Assembly (NCBI RefSeq): GCF_000220395.1
Contig: NW_004087637.1
Location: 1-31,876, forward strand
DNA: 31,876 bases
Reading direction: 5' to 3'
Origin: Ichthyophthirius multifiliis
Taxonomy: Eukaryota > Ciliophora > Oligohymenophorea > Hymenostomatida
Every line of letters begins with the position of its first letter. Position 1 is the stretch's first letter. Made by a program: the position numbers and the translations under genes. This document shows positions 11,827-23,903 of this stretch, one piece after another. The notes beneath the pieces are model-generated. The model did not search any database, had not been told where the DNA came from, and worked only from the letters and a program-made list of their open reading frames with translations.

Positions 11827-14121
11827 TGTAATTTTAACAATATTTTTTAAGCAAAGATGATGCTTATAAATAAATTGTTCCAGGTATTTAACTTATTAAT
11901 ATGACAATTAAATAATAGGATATTTCTTAGGAATTACTAGAATTCCTTATATTGTATGCATAGAAGTTTAATCCATAAAAACTTGAATAATCAAGATGTT
12001 CAATAAAAAATTGTTTTTTATCTGCTTAATAAAGAGGATTTATGTAAATATTACCTATAAATTTAAATAAATTTAAAATTTTTTAAAGTAATTTAGAAAC
12101 TCTTTTATCTTAAATTTATTAGCCTGACATTAAAAAAGAACTTAATCTATTATTTACATGTTCATCTTATTAATAATAATAATAAATAAATAATACTTAA
12201 TATGAAATATAAAAAGATTATTAGATTGAGGATTTTGAAATTTAATAAACAGAAGATATAGGAGATTCAATTTAAATAGAAACTTATGATCCTAAAAACG
12301 TATTAGAGAATTACGATCCTGAAAATGTAAAGGAGAACTTTCAAGACCATAAAATTTTTAATGAATTAAATAAAAATCTTTTAGATACTCCTTATCCTAA
12401 AAATGATTTATATGAAGATGAATAATTAGACTATATTGCATATGATCCTTTTTAAGTACGATATCTTTAAAAATAACCAGAATAAGAAATAATAAAAGAT
12501 AATTAAAAAAAAAAAATTAAAATAATGACATTTTAATTAAAAAGTAAGTTTAAATTAAGGATTTCGCATAAATTAATATTAATAAATTTTTCTTTCAAAA
12601 TTTTTAAGATTAAATTATTTCTATTTGTTAATAACCTTCAAAAAGCACTTTTTAACAATTAATTAAAGTATTAATATTTAAATATAATAAAAAAAAATTC
12701 TATAAATAAAGTTTATAATAAATGAATATTCAGTTAATAAAAATGTTTAAAGTAATATTTTATTAATAAGTTAATAACTAGCTATATTAATTTATAATTT
12801 ATTTCAAAATCATTTCGACGATTATCAATTAAGTAATAATAATAATTATAAAAAATAATATTTAAATTTATTTTAATTTTTTAATTATTTTTTGTTTTTT
12901 TGTTTTTTTTTTTTTTTGGAGTAATTTAAGATAATATTTGTATTCAATTTTTTAATATAATGATTGATTATATTAAAATGAAAAACGAGTTAGAATTTTT
13001 GTAACTTGTATTTAATGAAATTTATTCTATTAATGACAATATAATTTCTTTGTTTATTATTCATATTTCTTCTTCAACAAATAATAAAGAATATAATTAA
13101 AGCCTAAAAAATATTTATATTAATTATATTATTAAAAAAATTAATGTTATTTATGATTAGTTATCTAAAATATTCCTAATTTTAGGTCCAAGGAACTTCA
13201 ATTATTTAATATAAACTGTAAAACAAAAAACAAAAATATTTTTTATATATAAAAAAAGCTTATTAATAATAATTCAGATATACTTTTTGTTGATTATACG
13301 TTTATTTAAGCTATATGCTAATTTTGCTCAAATAGATTCATTTAAAATGATCTTATACCATAAATAAACTCTTATTATATAATTTCTTTCATATTTGATT
13401 TTAAACTTTTATTTTAGTAGACAATATAATGGGAAAGCTATGTTTAATTGAATTTTTGGAATATTTATACTAGCTATATTATTTAAATTTTTAAAAAGTT
13501 ATTCATAAAATTTCATTTTTTTTATTATTATTTATGTATTTTTTATATAGTAAAAGCCATATAATAGAAAATTTTATTTAATAAATTCCTAAATGTTTAT
13601 AAGATGAAGAAATCAATAAAAATAATAGTTATTTTTGGGATGCAATTAAAAAAATAATTGACTAAATTTTAAATATGAACAATTGTGACTTTTTTTTGAT
13701 TTTGTTTAGTATTGATAGTAATGAAGTTGCTTTGTTTGCAAAACTTTTAAAAGAGCTAGATTAAAATAATTTAGTTTTGTAATTCAAGAAATTTATTTCT
13801 TATTAATAATTTAATAAAATAAATGTGTAGAAAGTAGTGGGTAAAAATGATATAATATTATTATATATTTTTTTTTTAAAAAAAAAAAATATATTATTAT
13901 TTTATTTAAATTAGAATCATTAGATTTACTTAATAAATAATAATTTAACATAATTTTTAATGAACAATTTATAGATAGAAAAATAATTAATATTTTTTTA
14001 GATTATCTTTAAGTAAATAATTTTTTTTTTATTTAATATTTATTTATTTAAAAATAAAAAGAAAAATAGTTTTAAATACGAATATTAAGTATTATAAAAT
14101 ATAATTAAAAGATAAAATTGA
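10233..14121 (+). CDS. INTS3: Integrator complex subunit 3 homologue (INTS3 / SOSS-A)
   Basis: Multi-exon gene in the ciliate code, ATG 10233 to TGA 14119-14121. Landmarks follow animal INTS3 in order: a helical N-terminal part with HGIVFYILANKNF and a motif like GGDVTAKN (SGDFSERN); VSLGRDLIRIL (about 11190-11230); IPSKLENMLMKTL; DLIRYL; the signature FYDWLFF (about 11735-11757) followed by KDDAYKQIVPGI; an acidic insert rich in Asp/Glu/Asn (12220-12450); and a C-terminal helical repeat region with QWESY (about 13426). INTS3 is the scaffold of the SOSS single-strand DNA-binding complex and a subunit of Integrator, which cleaves nascent RNA and ends snRNA and promoter-proximal transcripts. 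Well-defined introns include 11296-11354, 11470-11515 and 11764-11851; introns near 12830-12910, 13530 and 13840-13910 are less certain, and so is the exact protein length. Confidence 0.78.
11785..11822. repeat. TA microsatellite in an INTS3 intron
   Basis: About 19 uninterrupted TA/AT units inside the intron 11764-11851. Such runs are probably length-variable and do not touch the reading frame. Confidence 0.85.
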
Positions 14122-14383
14122 ATGATATAAATAAAAACATATTATTTAGTATATAAATTTAATTATAAAAAATATTTTATTATTAAAGTTGTATTAAAAA
14201 AAAATTAAATAACATAAATATATTTTATTTTATTTTATTTAAAAAAAAACAATTTTATTTATAATATTTTTTATACTCTATTTAAATAATTAATTTTAAC
14301 ATTTTATTAATATTTTATTTTTTATATTTTATATATAATAATAATTTCAAAAATAACATTTTTTAATTAACAGCAATATTAAA

Positions 14384-16159
14384 ATGGACTACACGTATCT
14401 TTATCCAATTAAAAATTATTAAAAAGTTTTTTATTTAATATTATTTTTATAAAAAGCTTAATGAATAATATAATTTTATTATTATAATTATTCATCTTTA
14501 TTATAAAAAAGCAAAAAATACTATTTATTAATATTTTATTTTCTTTGTTAAAAAAAATAAAAAATAGGATGTTTAACTTTAAAATGCAAAGATACAAATT
14601 GGTAATTTGAAATAAGAAAAACGTTACCTAAAGAATTTATTAGTTAATTAATTATAGAAAAATAAGGAATAAAATTTCTAAAAAGAATAAAAGAGAACAA
14701 TAAATAAATCATTATATAATAATTATAATAATAATAATGTATTTCAATATAAAGATCATAATATGAAATAATCTTGCTGTTCTTTAAACGTCATAAAAAA
14801 GTATAAATAAATTCTAAATATAAATAAGAAAAAAAAAAAAAGAATAGATAATTTAGAATATCAGATATAAATAATAATTACTAAATTGAATAATTTATTG
14901 GTAACTAAAATATAATTCACTCAATTTTTTTTATTTTATTAAAATTTATTTCAAAAAATAAAAAGGATTAAACAAACAATATTTAATAATAATAAATATA
15001 TCCGATTTTAAAAAATTGTGATAGTTTTAAAAGTTAGGAATGCTCTTTGGAATAAGAAATTTCAAATAATAAAATTTATTTATAAAAAAGGGCTTAAATG
15101 TACTGTGAAGTAAAAAACTTAACGAATTTAATATAATAGAATCCTATAGTAAGAGAATAATTTGAATAAAAATTCGGAAACTAAAAATTATTTTTAGAAA
15201 ATTTATTAAAAATTGATAATAAATAATTTTTTATAAAAACAATAAATTTAATATTATAAATGTTCTAATAAAATTAAAATAATAAATCATGTCATATTCA
15301 AAATAATAATAATAATTTAGAAAAATATAATTGTGTTTAAGAATTTTCATTAAAAAATTAAACTAATAATAATTTATTAAATGTTGGAGAAAATAGCAAT
15401 TTATTGTATAAATAAATCTTATAAAGAAGTAAAAGTAATACGTTTTATAAAGGAAGTTCTTTAAATAATATGTTTGAATAATCTAAGAGAAATTTTTCTT
15501 AATAAAATTAGTAATAAAATAATAATAATTAATATATTGAATAATTAAACTAACTTCAAGAGTTTTTGGAAAAGAAAAAAAATAAGTATATACTTTAGTT
15601 AAGTAATAATAAGAAAGAAAAAATAATCAATTAAATAAATAATAAGAAAACATTAATTTTCATAAATAATAAGAAAATAATTAATTGTATAAAAAATATG
15701 AAAATAATTAAACTAATAAAAAATAAGAAATTATTTTAGAGAAAGAAAAAAAAAAAATATAATAGTAGAAAAATAAGAACATATTTTAAAGGAAAATTAA
15801 GAAAATTTTGTTTATAATAAAAATAAAGAAAATACTTTTGACGATAGTAATAAAGAAAATTAATAAAATTAAAAAAAATAGAAGATAGAATAGAAGAAAG
15901 TTTGAAATAAGAAATCGAAAAAATCAATTAAAAATTAAATAAATAACAAAGTAGTTTTGTTATTATTGATTAAATTGACTAAACTTTAAGAAAAAATACT
16001 TTTGGATTAGAATTGGAAGAATAATCATAAAAAAATTTTGATTAAACAATAAAATAATAATAAAAGTAAAATGAAGATACAAATATTTCTAATTCTTCAA
16101 TTTAAAATAATATTAATAGTATAAATAATATAAATAGTATAAATAATATTAATAGTATA

Positions 16160-16216
<57 letters not shown>

Positions 16217-16491
16217 TCATTTTTTGTAAAAAATTAATAGACACTTTTATTTAGATCTAAAAGTACTACTATTGGAAATTAAAAAAAAAGAAATAAAATG
16301 ATTATGTTTAAATTGAAAAAATGAAATAAGAATTAGCTGAAAAACAAAAACTTGAAAATATTACTAGAGCAAAAGCTTATTCTTAAAAAATTAATGAAAG
16401 AAATATTTAAAATTAACGAATTAAAAGTCAAGTTTTATCTAAAAAAGATGATAGTAAAAGTTCTTTTTCGAATATTACAAATAAATTATGA
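14384..16491 (+). CDS. Gln/Asn-rich coiled-coil protein, function unknown
   Basis: ATG 14384, first intron 14426-14567, a second near 14903-14965, TGA at 16489-16491. The protein is hydrophilic, rich in Gln, Asn, Lys and Glu, with long heptad-friendly stretches (about 15620-16010) that should form coiled coils, then three INSINN units and 19 Asn cod­ons in a row, and a charged C-terminal helix (KMKQELAEKQKLENI). No catalytic or membrane motif is visible. The coding frame shifts by one base at two A-runs (15618-15623 and 16281-16289); both are repaired by one extra A, which fits homopolymer undercalls better than introns. The gene ends 243 bp before the carrier gene. It may be a cytoskeletal or scaffold protein, but that is only a guess from composition. 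Confidence 0.62.
16112..16216 (+). repeat. INSINN hexapeptide repeat and poly-Asn (AAT) tract
   Basis: Three 18-nt units (16112-16165) encode Ile-Asn-Ser-Ile-Asn-Asn. The AAT codon of the last unit runs on into a pure (AAT) tract at 16160-16216, giving 19 Asn codons. The microsatellite seems to have grown out of the Asn codons of the minisatellite. It lies inside the coiled-coil gene. Confidence 0.85.
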
Positions 16492-16734
16492 TATTCTCAT
16501 AATTTTTGTTGATAGAAATATAAATTTCTTGATATAAAAAAATAAAATATTTATTTATTTAATATATATTAAATAGTATTTAATTTTTTAGTTTTTTATC
16601 TTTTTATAAATATTTTATATTCAGAAAGTAAATTTAAGCTTATTAAATAAATTAATATATAATTTTATATTTATTTTTTTAATATTTTATAATAAATATT
16701 CCTAATTATTTTCAATAATAATAATAAATACAAA

Positions 16735-17309
16735 ATGGTCGAATAATAACAAAAAAGTAATTAAATGTATAAAGATTTTATTTCTGGACTTCTGGCAGGA
16801 TTTGTTTCAGTTACTGTTTGTGCTCCTTTAGATGTAGCTAGATGTAGGTTTAATATTATGGTTTTTTTTTTAAAAAAATAATAATATATAAAAAATTGAG
16901 TAATGAATAAATTAATTTTTTTTTTTTTTTATAAAAAAAAAAAAAGTATTCTTAAGGTACTGAAATTAGATATAAAGGATTGATAGATTTTTTAAAAAGG
17001 TTAAAAATGGAAGAAGGGGTTAGAGGATTTTATAAGGGTTTATTTTAAAATATTAATATCTTAATTTAAGAATAATAAAAATAGGTTATAATGCAACAGT
17101 TTTTAGTATTCCATTATTTCATTCATTATTTTTTACTATTTATAATAAAATGAAGCCTATAATAAACTAAAATTTCAATTATTTAAGTATGCATGTATAA
17201 CATATAATATCTTCATCTATGACAGGTTTGATATGTGATGTTATAACTAATCCCTTATGGGTATTGAGTTTATTTTAAAAATAATAAATTATATAAATTT
17301 ATACAATAA

Positions 17310-17340
<31 letters not shown>

Positions 17341-17356
17341 AATTATATAAATTTAT

Positions 17357-17391
<35 letters not shown>

Positions 17392-18170
17392 TTATTTATT
17401 TATATTTATATATATTTTTAGATAGTACGAACAAGATTAATGGTTTAACATATGCATTCTAATTAAAATTTATATACTGGAGGAGTTTTCGATACATTAA
17501 TTAAAATATATTAACAAGTATATACTTTATTTATAGAAAACTATTTTTGTTTATATATATATATATATAAATTAGGAAGGTTATTAAGCTTTATTTAAAG
17601 GATTAGGATCTTCATTTATAGGTATTTTATATATATTTTTTTTATATATATACTGTATAAATAATGTTAAAAAAATGTTTTTTCTATAAAAAGGACTTAC
17701 TCATGTAGGAATATATTTTCCTGTATATGAATACTTAAAAGAATAATTATAAACATTTAATGATTAAAATAAAACAAAAATAAATTCATTTCAAATATTC
17801 ATATCATCTTTAATTTCTAAAGGTAATTATTAATTATAATTAAATATTTTATTGTTAATAAAGGCAATTTTTTTATTTATTTATTTTTAAAAAAGCTTTA
17901 GCATAATGTATTACTTATCCACATATTGTTATTAGAACTCTTTTATAGGATAATAGATAAAATTATTCCGAACTTAAGGTTAAAGATAGATTAAAAATAA
18001 AGAATATTGTGAGAGAAGTAATATAAAAAGAGGGTATTAAAGGCCTTTATGGGGGTTTAAAAATAGATTTAATTAGGGTTTTACCTGCTAATACAATTAC
18101 TTTTGTTGTTTATGAAAATATGAAATTTTATTTAGATAATTAACAAAATAAGAAATTATTATAAAATTGA
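16735..18170 (+). CDS. Mitochondrial carrier, NAD/folate/pyrimidine-nucleotide branch (303 aa)
   Basis: Seven exons: 16735-16843, 16957-17037, 17085-17260, 17422-17517, 17576-17621, 17694-17822, 17896-18170; they sum to 304 codons in one frame, the normal length of a SLC25 carrier. The three repeats are clear. Repeat 1 has GLLAGFVSV and PLDVAR with [11 protein letters not shown]. Repeat 2 has NPLWIVRTRLM and [20 protein letters not shown]. Repeat 3 has [11 protein letters not shown] and [10 protein letters not shown], ending in [11 protein letters not shown]. The Trp in the repeat-2 signature (NPLW) and the [14 protein letters not shown] segment point to the branch that carries NAD+, FAD/folate or pyrimidine nucleotides (yeast YIA6, animal SLC25A32/33/36). 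Inner mitochondrial membrane, six spans. The exact substrate cannot be read from sequence. Confidence 0.9.
17287..17395. repeat. Tandem duplication with TA runs in a carrier intron
   Basis: AATTATATAAATTTATACAA occurs at 17287-17306 and again at 17341-17360, each followed by a TA run, so a 54-bp unit has been duplicated. It makes the intron 17261-17421 (161 nt) the longest of this gene; others are 47-113 nt. Confidence 0.8.
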
Positions 18171-18268
18171 TTATTTTATTATTTCATAAAAATAAACTTT
18201 TATATTTTTTTTTTTTTTTTTTTTGATAAAATATAAAGTTTATGTATATAATTTAATATTTTTTTTAT

Positions 18269-19325
18269 TCATTTTTTAAAGGTAGCTAAACTAGTTTATA
18301 AATTGCTACTATTTAACTATCTGTTTGTAGCAGTTCTGATAACTAATTTATTATCTAATTAGAAACTTTTGTCAAAAAAAAAGGGTTTTTAGGTATCATA
18401 ATCATTTATAATAGGATATATTTATTATTTTTCGACATATGAATGTAAAATATTAATTTATTTTATATAATCTAATGCAAATTATTCAGCATTTCTAATA
18501 AATTATAAATAAAAATAAAAATTATTAATATATATTTTTATATAAATAAATATAAAAAATAGTAATATATAAGAAATGATAATTTAAATATATATAAATT
18601 TATATATAAGTATATAAAATTTATAAAAATAATATATATATATATATATATACATATTTTTTTATTTTTATATATAATATACTATTTTATATTTCCTTAT
18701 TTTTTAATTTTTAAGAAATGTTCTTTGACTTTCAATTAAAATTTTTTTGAATTCTATTTTTTTAAAATAATTTTTCTTAATGAAATTTCTTAAAGAAATG
18801 GCTACGATAAAAAATCTGCATATTCCATTATCTTAAAAATATTAATTATTAAATTATTTTATTATTAGTTTTATATTTTACTTTTGTTTCACCAAATTAA
18901 TTAGATATTACATATAATCCATTTTTATCTCTATATGCAAAACCAATTGAATCATAATTTTATTCATTATTTTATATTTATAATATATTGCATAATATCA
19001 TTTATTTTATATTTAAACATTCATTACAATCATACTTTATATAAAATATATCTCCTGTATCTATTTATTCTTTAACCTTTTTATTTCTGATATATTTTTA
19101 AATTTTTAGTATTACAGAATAATCTGCCTTATAACCAAATGAAAGCCCAAAAAATTCATTTGATTCTCTTGTTGTGTCCTTATATTATTCTTCGTTTTCT
19201 AATTATTCTTAATAATATTTACTATTTGAATAAGTTAGATAATATAAATAGCCTAATGTTGTTCCAGTTACAGTTGATATTGATATTATAAATGGTTTAA
19301 AATGTGATAAAATTTTATAAATCAT
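18269..19325 (-). CDS. Single-pass membrane protein, function unknown (272 aa)
   Basis: ATG 19325, TGA at 18271-18269. Three exons, 19325-18882, 18831-18683 and 18494-18269, total 273 codons in one frame; introns of 50 and 188 nt. A hydrophobic segment at about residues 10-30 (FIISISTVTGTTLGYLYYL) is a signal anchor. The rest is soluble and contains GLSFGYKADYSVIL, GDIFYIKYDCNECL (a CxxC pair) and IGFAYRDKNGLYVISN, then a basic Lys-rich stretch and a C-terminal part with FALDYIKQINILHSYV. I recognise no family. It faces the carrier gene tail to tail with 98 bp between stops. The N-terminal anchor and neighbour would allow a mitochondrial membrane location, but nothing proves it. Confidence 0.66.
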
Positions 19326-19699
19326 ATTCTAAAAGAAATAGATATATATATAATTATATATTTATATATATATATTATATATTTATTTATATAAAAAATA
19401 GAATACATTTTTTTTTTTTATTATATTAATTTTTATATTATTTATTTATTTACTTTAAAAATATTTTTATTTATTTATTTTTAATTTTTTTATTTTATTT
19501 TTATTTAAAGTATAAAATATAAAAAAAAAATGTCTATTTTTAAATTCATATCTTTTTAAAAATAAATATTTAAATATAATACTTATAAAATTAATTATAT
19601 ATTTTTTTTTTTTTTCGATTTATTGAAATATTTTGAATTTTATTTTATAATTAATTTATATAATTTTTGTTCTTTTTTTTTTAACAATCTTATTTTATC
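19326..19699. other. A/T-rich spacer
   Basis: Between the stop of the 77-residue gene and the start of the membrane-protein gene, both on the minus strand. Contains T-rich and TA-rich runs and nothing recognisable. Confidence 0.5.
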
Positions 19700-19933
19700 T
19701 CACTTTTCATCCATTTTAATTTTCTTAAATGAAGGTTTTAAATATTTTTATATTTATATCTTATGCTAATAACTTATAGTCCATTAAGCTTTATTTACTA
19801 TTATTTTTTTAACTTCATTTATCGATATGTTTGTTGAATTAATAATCATTTATTTCTTTATATTATTAAGTTTTAGTTTTAATTCTTAATATTTTATTGG
19901 CTTATAAATTGTTGGAATTTTCGATCGTTTCAT
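19700..19933 (-). CDS. Small basic protein (77 aa), hypothetical
   Basis: An uninterrupted ciliate-code frame, ATG 19933 to TGA 19702-19700, exactly 78 codons. The protein begins MKRSKIPTIYKPIKYQEL and is rich in Lys, with a helix-like middle (INEVKKIIVNKAQWTI) and a basic end. The composition is visibly less A/T-biased than the flanking desert, which supports coding. No membrane segment, zinc ligands or known family is seen. With TGA as the only stop, a frame of this length can arise by chance in such sequence, so the call rests on residue make-up. Confidence 0.5.
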
Positions 19934-21862
19934 TTTTTTAAGATTATCTACTTATTTTTTTTTTTTTTTAATATATTTATAATATTTTAAATATATAAAA
20001 TATTAGTTTTTTTATTAATTATAAACTTTATCATCATTAGTATATTATTATATAAACTATAATTGATAATATATGTTTTAATCATAAATTTTTAAATTTA
20101 TATTCATTTATACTAAGGAATTATTAAAATTTTTTTATTGATATAAGATATCAAAGATATTTAATTTTATTTTATATATATCAGAAATATTAATTTTAAT
20201 TAATAATATCATATACATATAAGAAAATAATATTTATAAATATATAATATCTTTAAAATAATAAATTAAAATAAATAAATATTTTTTAATTTATAATTAT
20301 TTATATATTTATAATATTTAATTATAATTTATTTATTTTTGAAAAAATAATTAATATAATCATTCGAAAAGTTTAAAATTTATTTAATTTAATATAAACC
20401 TTTATTAAAAAATAGAAAACTTATTAATGTTATTTATGATATTTTTAAATAAAAGCAATATAAGTTATAATAATTATATATTTCAACTTAAATTAAATAA
20501 AAAAAAGCAAATGTAATTTAATTTAATTTAAAAAGATTTTATTAGTTTTAAGATATTATTGTATAAATTTAGAGCAAAATGAAAATAAAACTATTAAATG
20601 AATAAAAAATTAATATATTTAATTAATTTATTTTTTTATAAATTAAAAGTTATTTAAAACTATTATTTTATTATAATTAAATAAATTACTTAATATGATG
20701 ATTTTTTTCTATTTTTTTAAAAAAAGTCAATAAAAAAATAATATAACTTAAATAAAATACGAATTAATATTATTGGAATAATATATTTTAAATATCTTAA
20801 CATTTTTAATCTTTATAAAAATCAAACTATTTTTAATAAATTAATTATTTATGATTATATTTAACGTTTTTTAAATATATATTTTTAAAAAAATGTTTTA
20901 TTTAAAATGTTATTATATATTAGGTTTTTTAAATAATTTATATTATATTCAATTTTATATTTTATTATATTATACTTGTTGTTATATAATATGTATGTTT
21001 AAAGATAAAATTTATATTAATTAATTTTAAACATCTAAAGTTTATTTTAAAGTAATAATAACTTTCTTAAAATACTGAATTAAGTTTTAATAATTAAAAA
21101 AATGAAAGAAAAACTAATTTAAATATTAATTTATAGGTAATCTTATTTTAATAATGCTTTTATTTTATGATTGAAGTATTAAAAACATATAAATAGATTT
21201 ATAATATTTTTTATTATATATTTAGTTTTTAAAATTTCAATAAAAAAATTAATATTGTATTTAATTTTCTAAAATATATTGTTTTTATATTTAAAAGCTA
21301 AAAAATATATAATTTTAAAATAAAATAAATTAATATAACTTATTTTGAATAAAACTTTTAGTAGTTTTATATTTTTTATTTAAAATTTAATGAAAGATCT
21401 TTATAAATATTTAATAATAAAGTATTATTTTTATTGTTTAATTGAACTGAAAAAAATATCTGAAATAAGAAGAAATTTAGTTTAATTTGATATTGATTTA
21501 TTCAGTATAAATTAACTAACTTATATTTATAATATTAATAAAAGCTTTGTCATCCGAAAAAATAAGATATATTACTATTGTTTATAAATTATATAAAGTA
21601 TTTTGTAATTAAGTATTAGTAATAATTTTTTTATAAATAAAATATTTTATTTAATATTAAAAAAATTTTAAATAAACAAAAAATTATCAAAATTAATTAG
21701 TCTAAATTAATATAATTTATTTATATTTTAATTTATACTCATTAATAAAAAATATTTTGTATTTTATATTATTTCGCAATAAATATTTTTTTTATTTTTT
21801 ATATGTATAACTGATATATTTATATATTTAGACTTTTTTATAAAATAAATAAATAAATAAAA
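19934..21862. other. 1.9-kb A/T desert
   Basis: Nearly pure A/T sequence upstream of the SAXO-like gene and of the 77-residue gene, so it holds both divergent promoters. Two plus-strand stretches are open in the ciliate code (about 20360-20580 and from ATG 21390), the second beginning MKDLYKYLIIKYYF; neither resembles a known protein and both are A/T-biased, so they are not called. No RNA gene or repeat family was seen. Confidence 0.45.
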
Positions 21863-23689
21863 ATGTAAAGCTAACCACTTTTTTAAAAGACTTTATTCTA
21901 ATTAAAATAAAAATAAGCATAATAATAAGAAAAATATAATCCCAATACAAAAAATTAAGAATAAAAATTAAATAGATTAAAATATTCATAATAAAATAAT
22001 TAAACAAAAGAGATATAATCAAATAAAAAATTAGAAGAATTTTAGTAAAGGCTTTTAAATATAAAAGGAGAATAATAATAAAAAGTTAATTTTTCAATGA
22101 ATAAAAAACGTTTACCCTCAGAAAATTAATCAAGAAAAAGTTAATCTTCTAATAAGTTTAGGATAATTATAAAAAATAAAAAAGGAAAATTAATTGATAG
22201 TATAACATAAGAAACAAAAGCGGTAAATATTGAAAACCCTTACTAGTCTATATATAATAAGTAATATGAAAAAGGATTTTCTTAAAGTACTCATTTGTAG
22301 AATTTTTTATAATACAAAGAATATATTGAAAATAATAAAAAATTAGAAGAATAAAGCAAAATATAAAGTAAAAATGAAGAAAATAATAATAAAGAATAAT
22401 TGGAATATAAATCAGAAACAAATGGTAATATTTAGGAAAAAAAAAATGAAGAAAATTCAGATTAAAAATTTAATGATATATTAACCGAATTAAAAGATTC
22501 AAATAAATATGATAAAGTTAATAATTAATTAAATAATTTTAATGATAATAAAAGCTAAGTTTCCTGCAATATATAAAAAAATGAAATTAATAATGAAAAC
22601 ATTAATGAAAAAATATTAATTTATAATTAAGATTCCTAATTTATAATATAATTAATGGAAAACTATCCATAATATTTTAACCATAAATCAGGTTATTATT
22701 ATTTTTTTTAAAAAAAATAATAATAAAAATTTATAAATAAAGGAAATTGTTTATGTATTTTATGTAGTTGTGGTTAGTGTGTCTAAAGATGCAAATAATA
22801 ATCTTTATATATTGACTAAAATCTAAAATTTAATCCTATTTCGAATTATCGATAAAACTATTAAAAAAGAAAACTGATTACTTAAATCGATCCTTTATTA
22901 TAAAAACCTAAAGAATTAAAACATTAAAGTGATACTATTGTAGGAGATTATTAAACTGTTAATAAAGTAAAAATACTTTTTTAAATATAAGTAAATAAAC
23001 CTTATTATTTTTTTAGAATGATTATGTTCCCTATAAAATCATATAGAATTAGAAAAAAGAAATAAATTAATATACTAAAGAAAATTAACTTAATTTATTT
23101 TAAACTTCCTATAATGTAAATAAAAAAATAAATCTTATTATTTATTATCTTTTTTTATTTTATTTTATTTTATTTTTTTTAAAAAAAAGACTTAATATTT
23201 AAATTGGAATAATTAACAAGTTGATTAAATCAAAAATGAAAATGTAAAAACTATAATTGATAACTTACCGTTTTTCTCTACTACTACTTATAGAAATGCT
23301 TTTAAAGATTAACCTTATTAATAACCCAGAGAAGCTGTTCTTCCTAAAAATTTAAATCCTATGTGCAATAATGGCATTTTTATCGGAGAATCTACTACGA
23401 GGAAATAAATGGATGATAAAAGTAAAAATAAAGTTTTATGGTAACCTTATGTTAAACCAATTTAAGTATTTTTTTTTTTTTATTATTATTTTAATTATTT
23501 TATTTTAAATAGAAATAAATAATTAATCATCCTGCATTTAATGGATAGTATTTAACTGAAAATATGAAAGCTTATGATGGGCTTAATAAAGAAATATGTT
23601 AAGCGAAACTTATTTTAAGATAAAGATATTTAGAACATTTACAAAAGGTTAGATCAAACTTGAAAAGTTAGCATAATATTTCGTAATGA
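21863..23689 (+). CDS. SAXO-like axonemal microtubule-stabilising protein (534 aa)
   Basis: Five exons, 21863-22691, 22743-22966, 23017-23115, 23190-23465, 23513-23689, sum to 535 codons in one frame; stop TGA. ATG 21863 is chosen because its frame runs without TGA through the later ATG 22097. Residues 279-293 carry a cysteine cluster, C-x-C-x2-C-x-C-G-x-C-x3-C, like the N-terminal motif of SAXO/MAP6-related proteins. After it come degenerate Mn-type repeats: YNTQYLNW, STTTYRNAF, FIGESTTRKQM, and HPAFNGQYLTENMKAYDG. SAXO proteins bind and stabilise microtubules of cilia and basal bodies, in keeping with a ciliate. Odd point: about 276 Glu/Asn/Gln/Lys-rich residues precede the cysteine motif, which is normally at the very N-terminus; two fused genes or a long extension are both possible. 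Confidence 0.68.
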
Positions 23690-23903
23690 GTATATTAAAT
23701 TTGAGTTTTGTTAGAAAAATATATAAAAATAATAAAATATTGATAACTTTTTATTAAAAGATAAAAAATAATTAATAAAAATTTTTTTTTTTTTTTTAAT
23801 TAATATATAAATCGAAAAATAAAAAATACAATTATAAATAATATTTTCATATTAATTTATTTAATTCTAAAATTAAGAAATAAAATAATAAATAAATTAG
23901 TTT

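Noticed and set aside
14409-15927. Minus-strand hydrophobic frames at 14409-14597 and 15736-15927
   Set aside because: Both are complements of an intron or of Lys/Glu/Gln-rich coding sequence of the plus-strand coiled-coil gene; Phe/Leu/Ile-rich shadows are expected there.
15618-16289. Programmed +1 frameshifting of the Euplotes kind
   Set aside because: Euplotes shifts at AAA-TAA with a different code. Here TAA is glutamine and both breaks sit in homopolymers, so undercalled bases are far simpler.
20360-20580. Open plus-strand stretch in the A/T desert
   Set aside because: Composition is the same as the flanks and no motif was recognised.
21390-21600. Open stretch starting MKDLYKYLIIKYYF with a faint EF-hand look
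   Set aside because: No proper EF-hand spacing, strong A/T bias, and the frame could not be followed to a sensible stop.
21828-22022. Minus-strand hydrophobic frame of 64 codons
   Set aside because: It is the complement of the Gln/Lys-rich start of the SAXO-like gene, which reads without TGA into the later exons.
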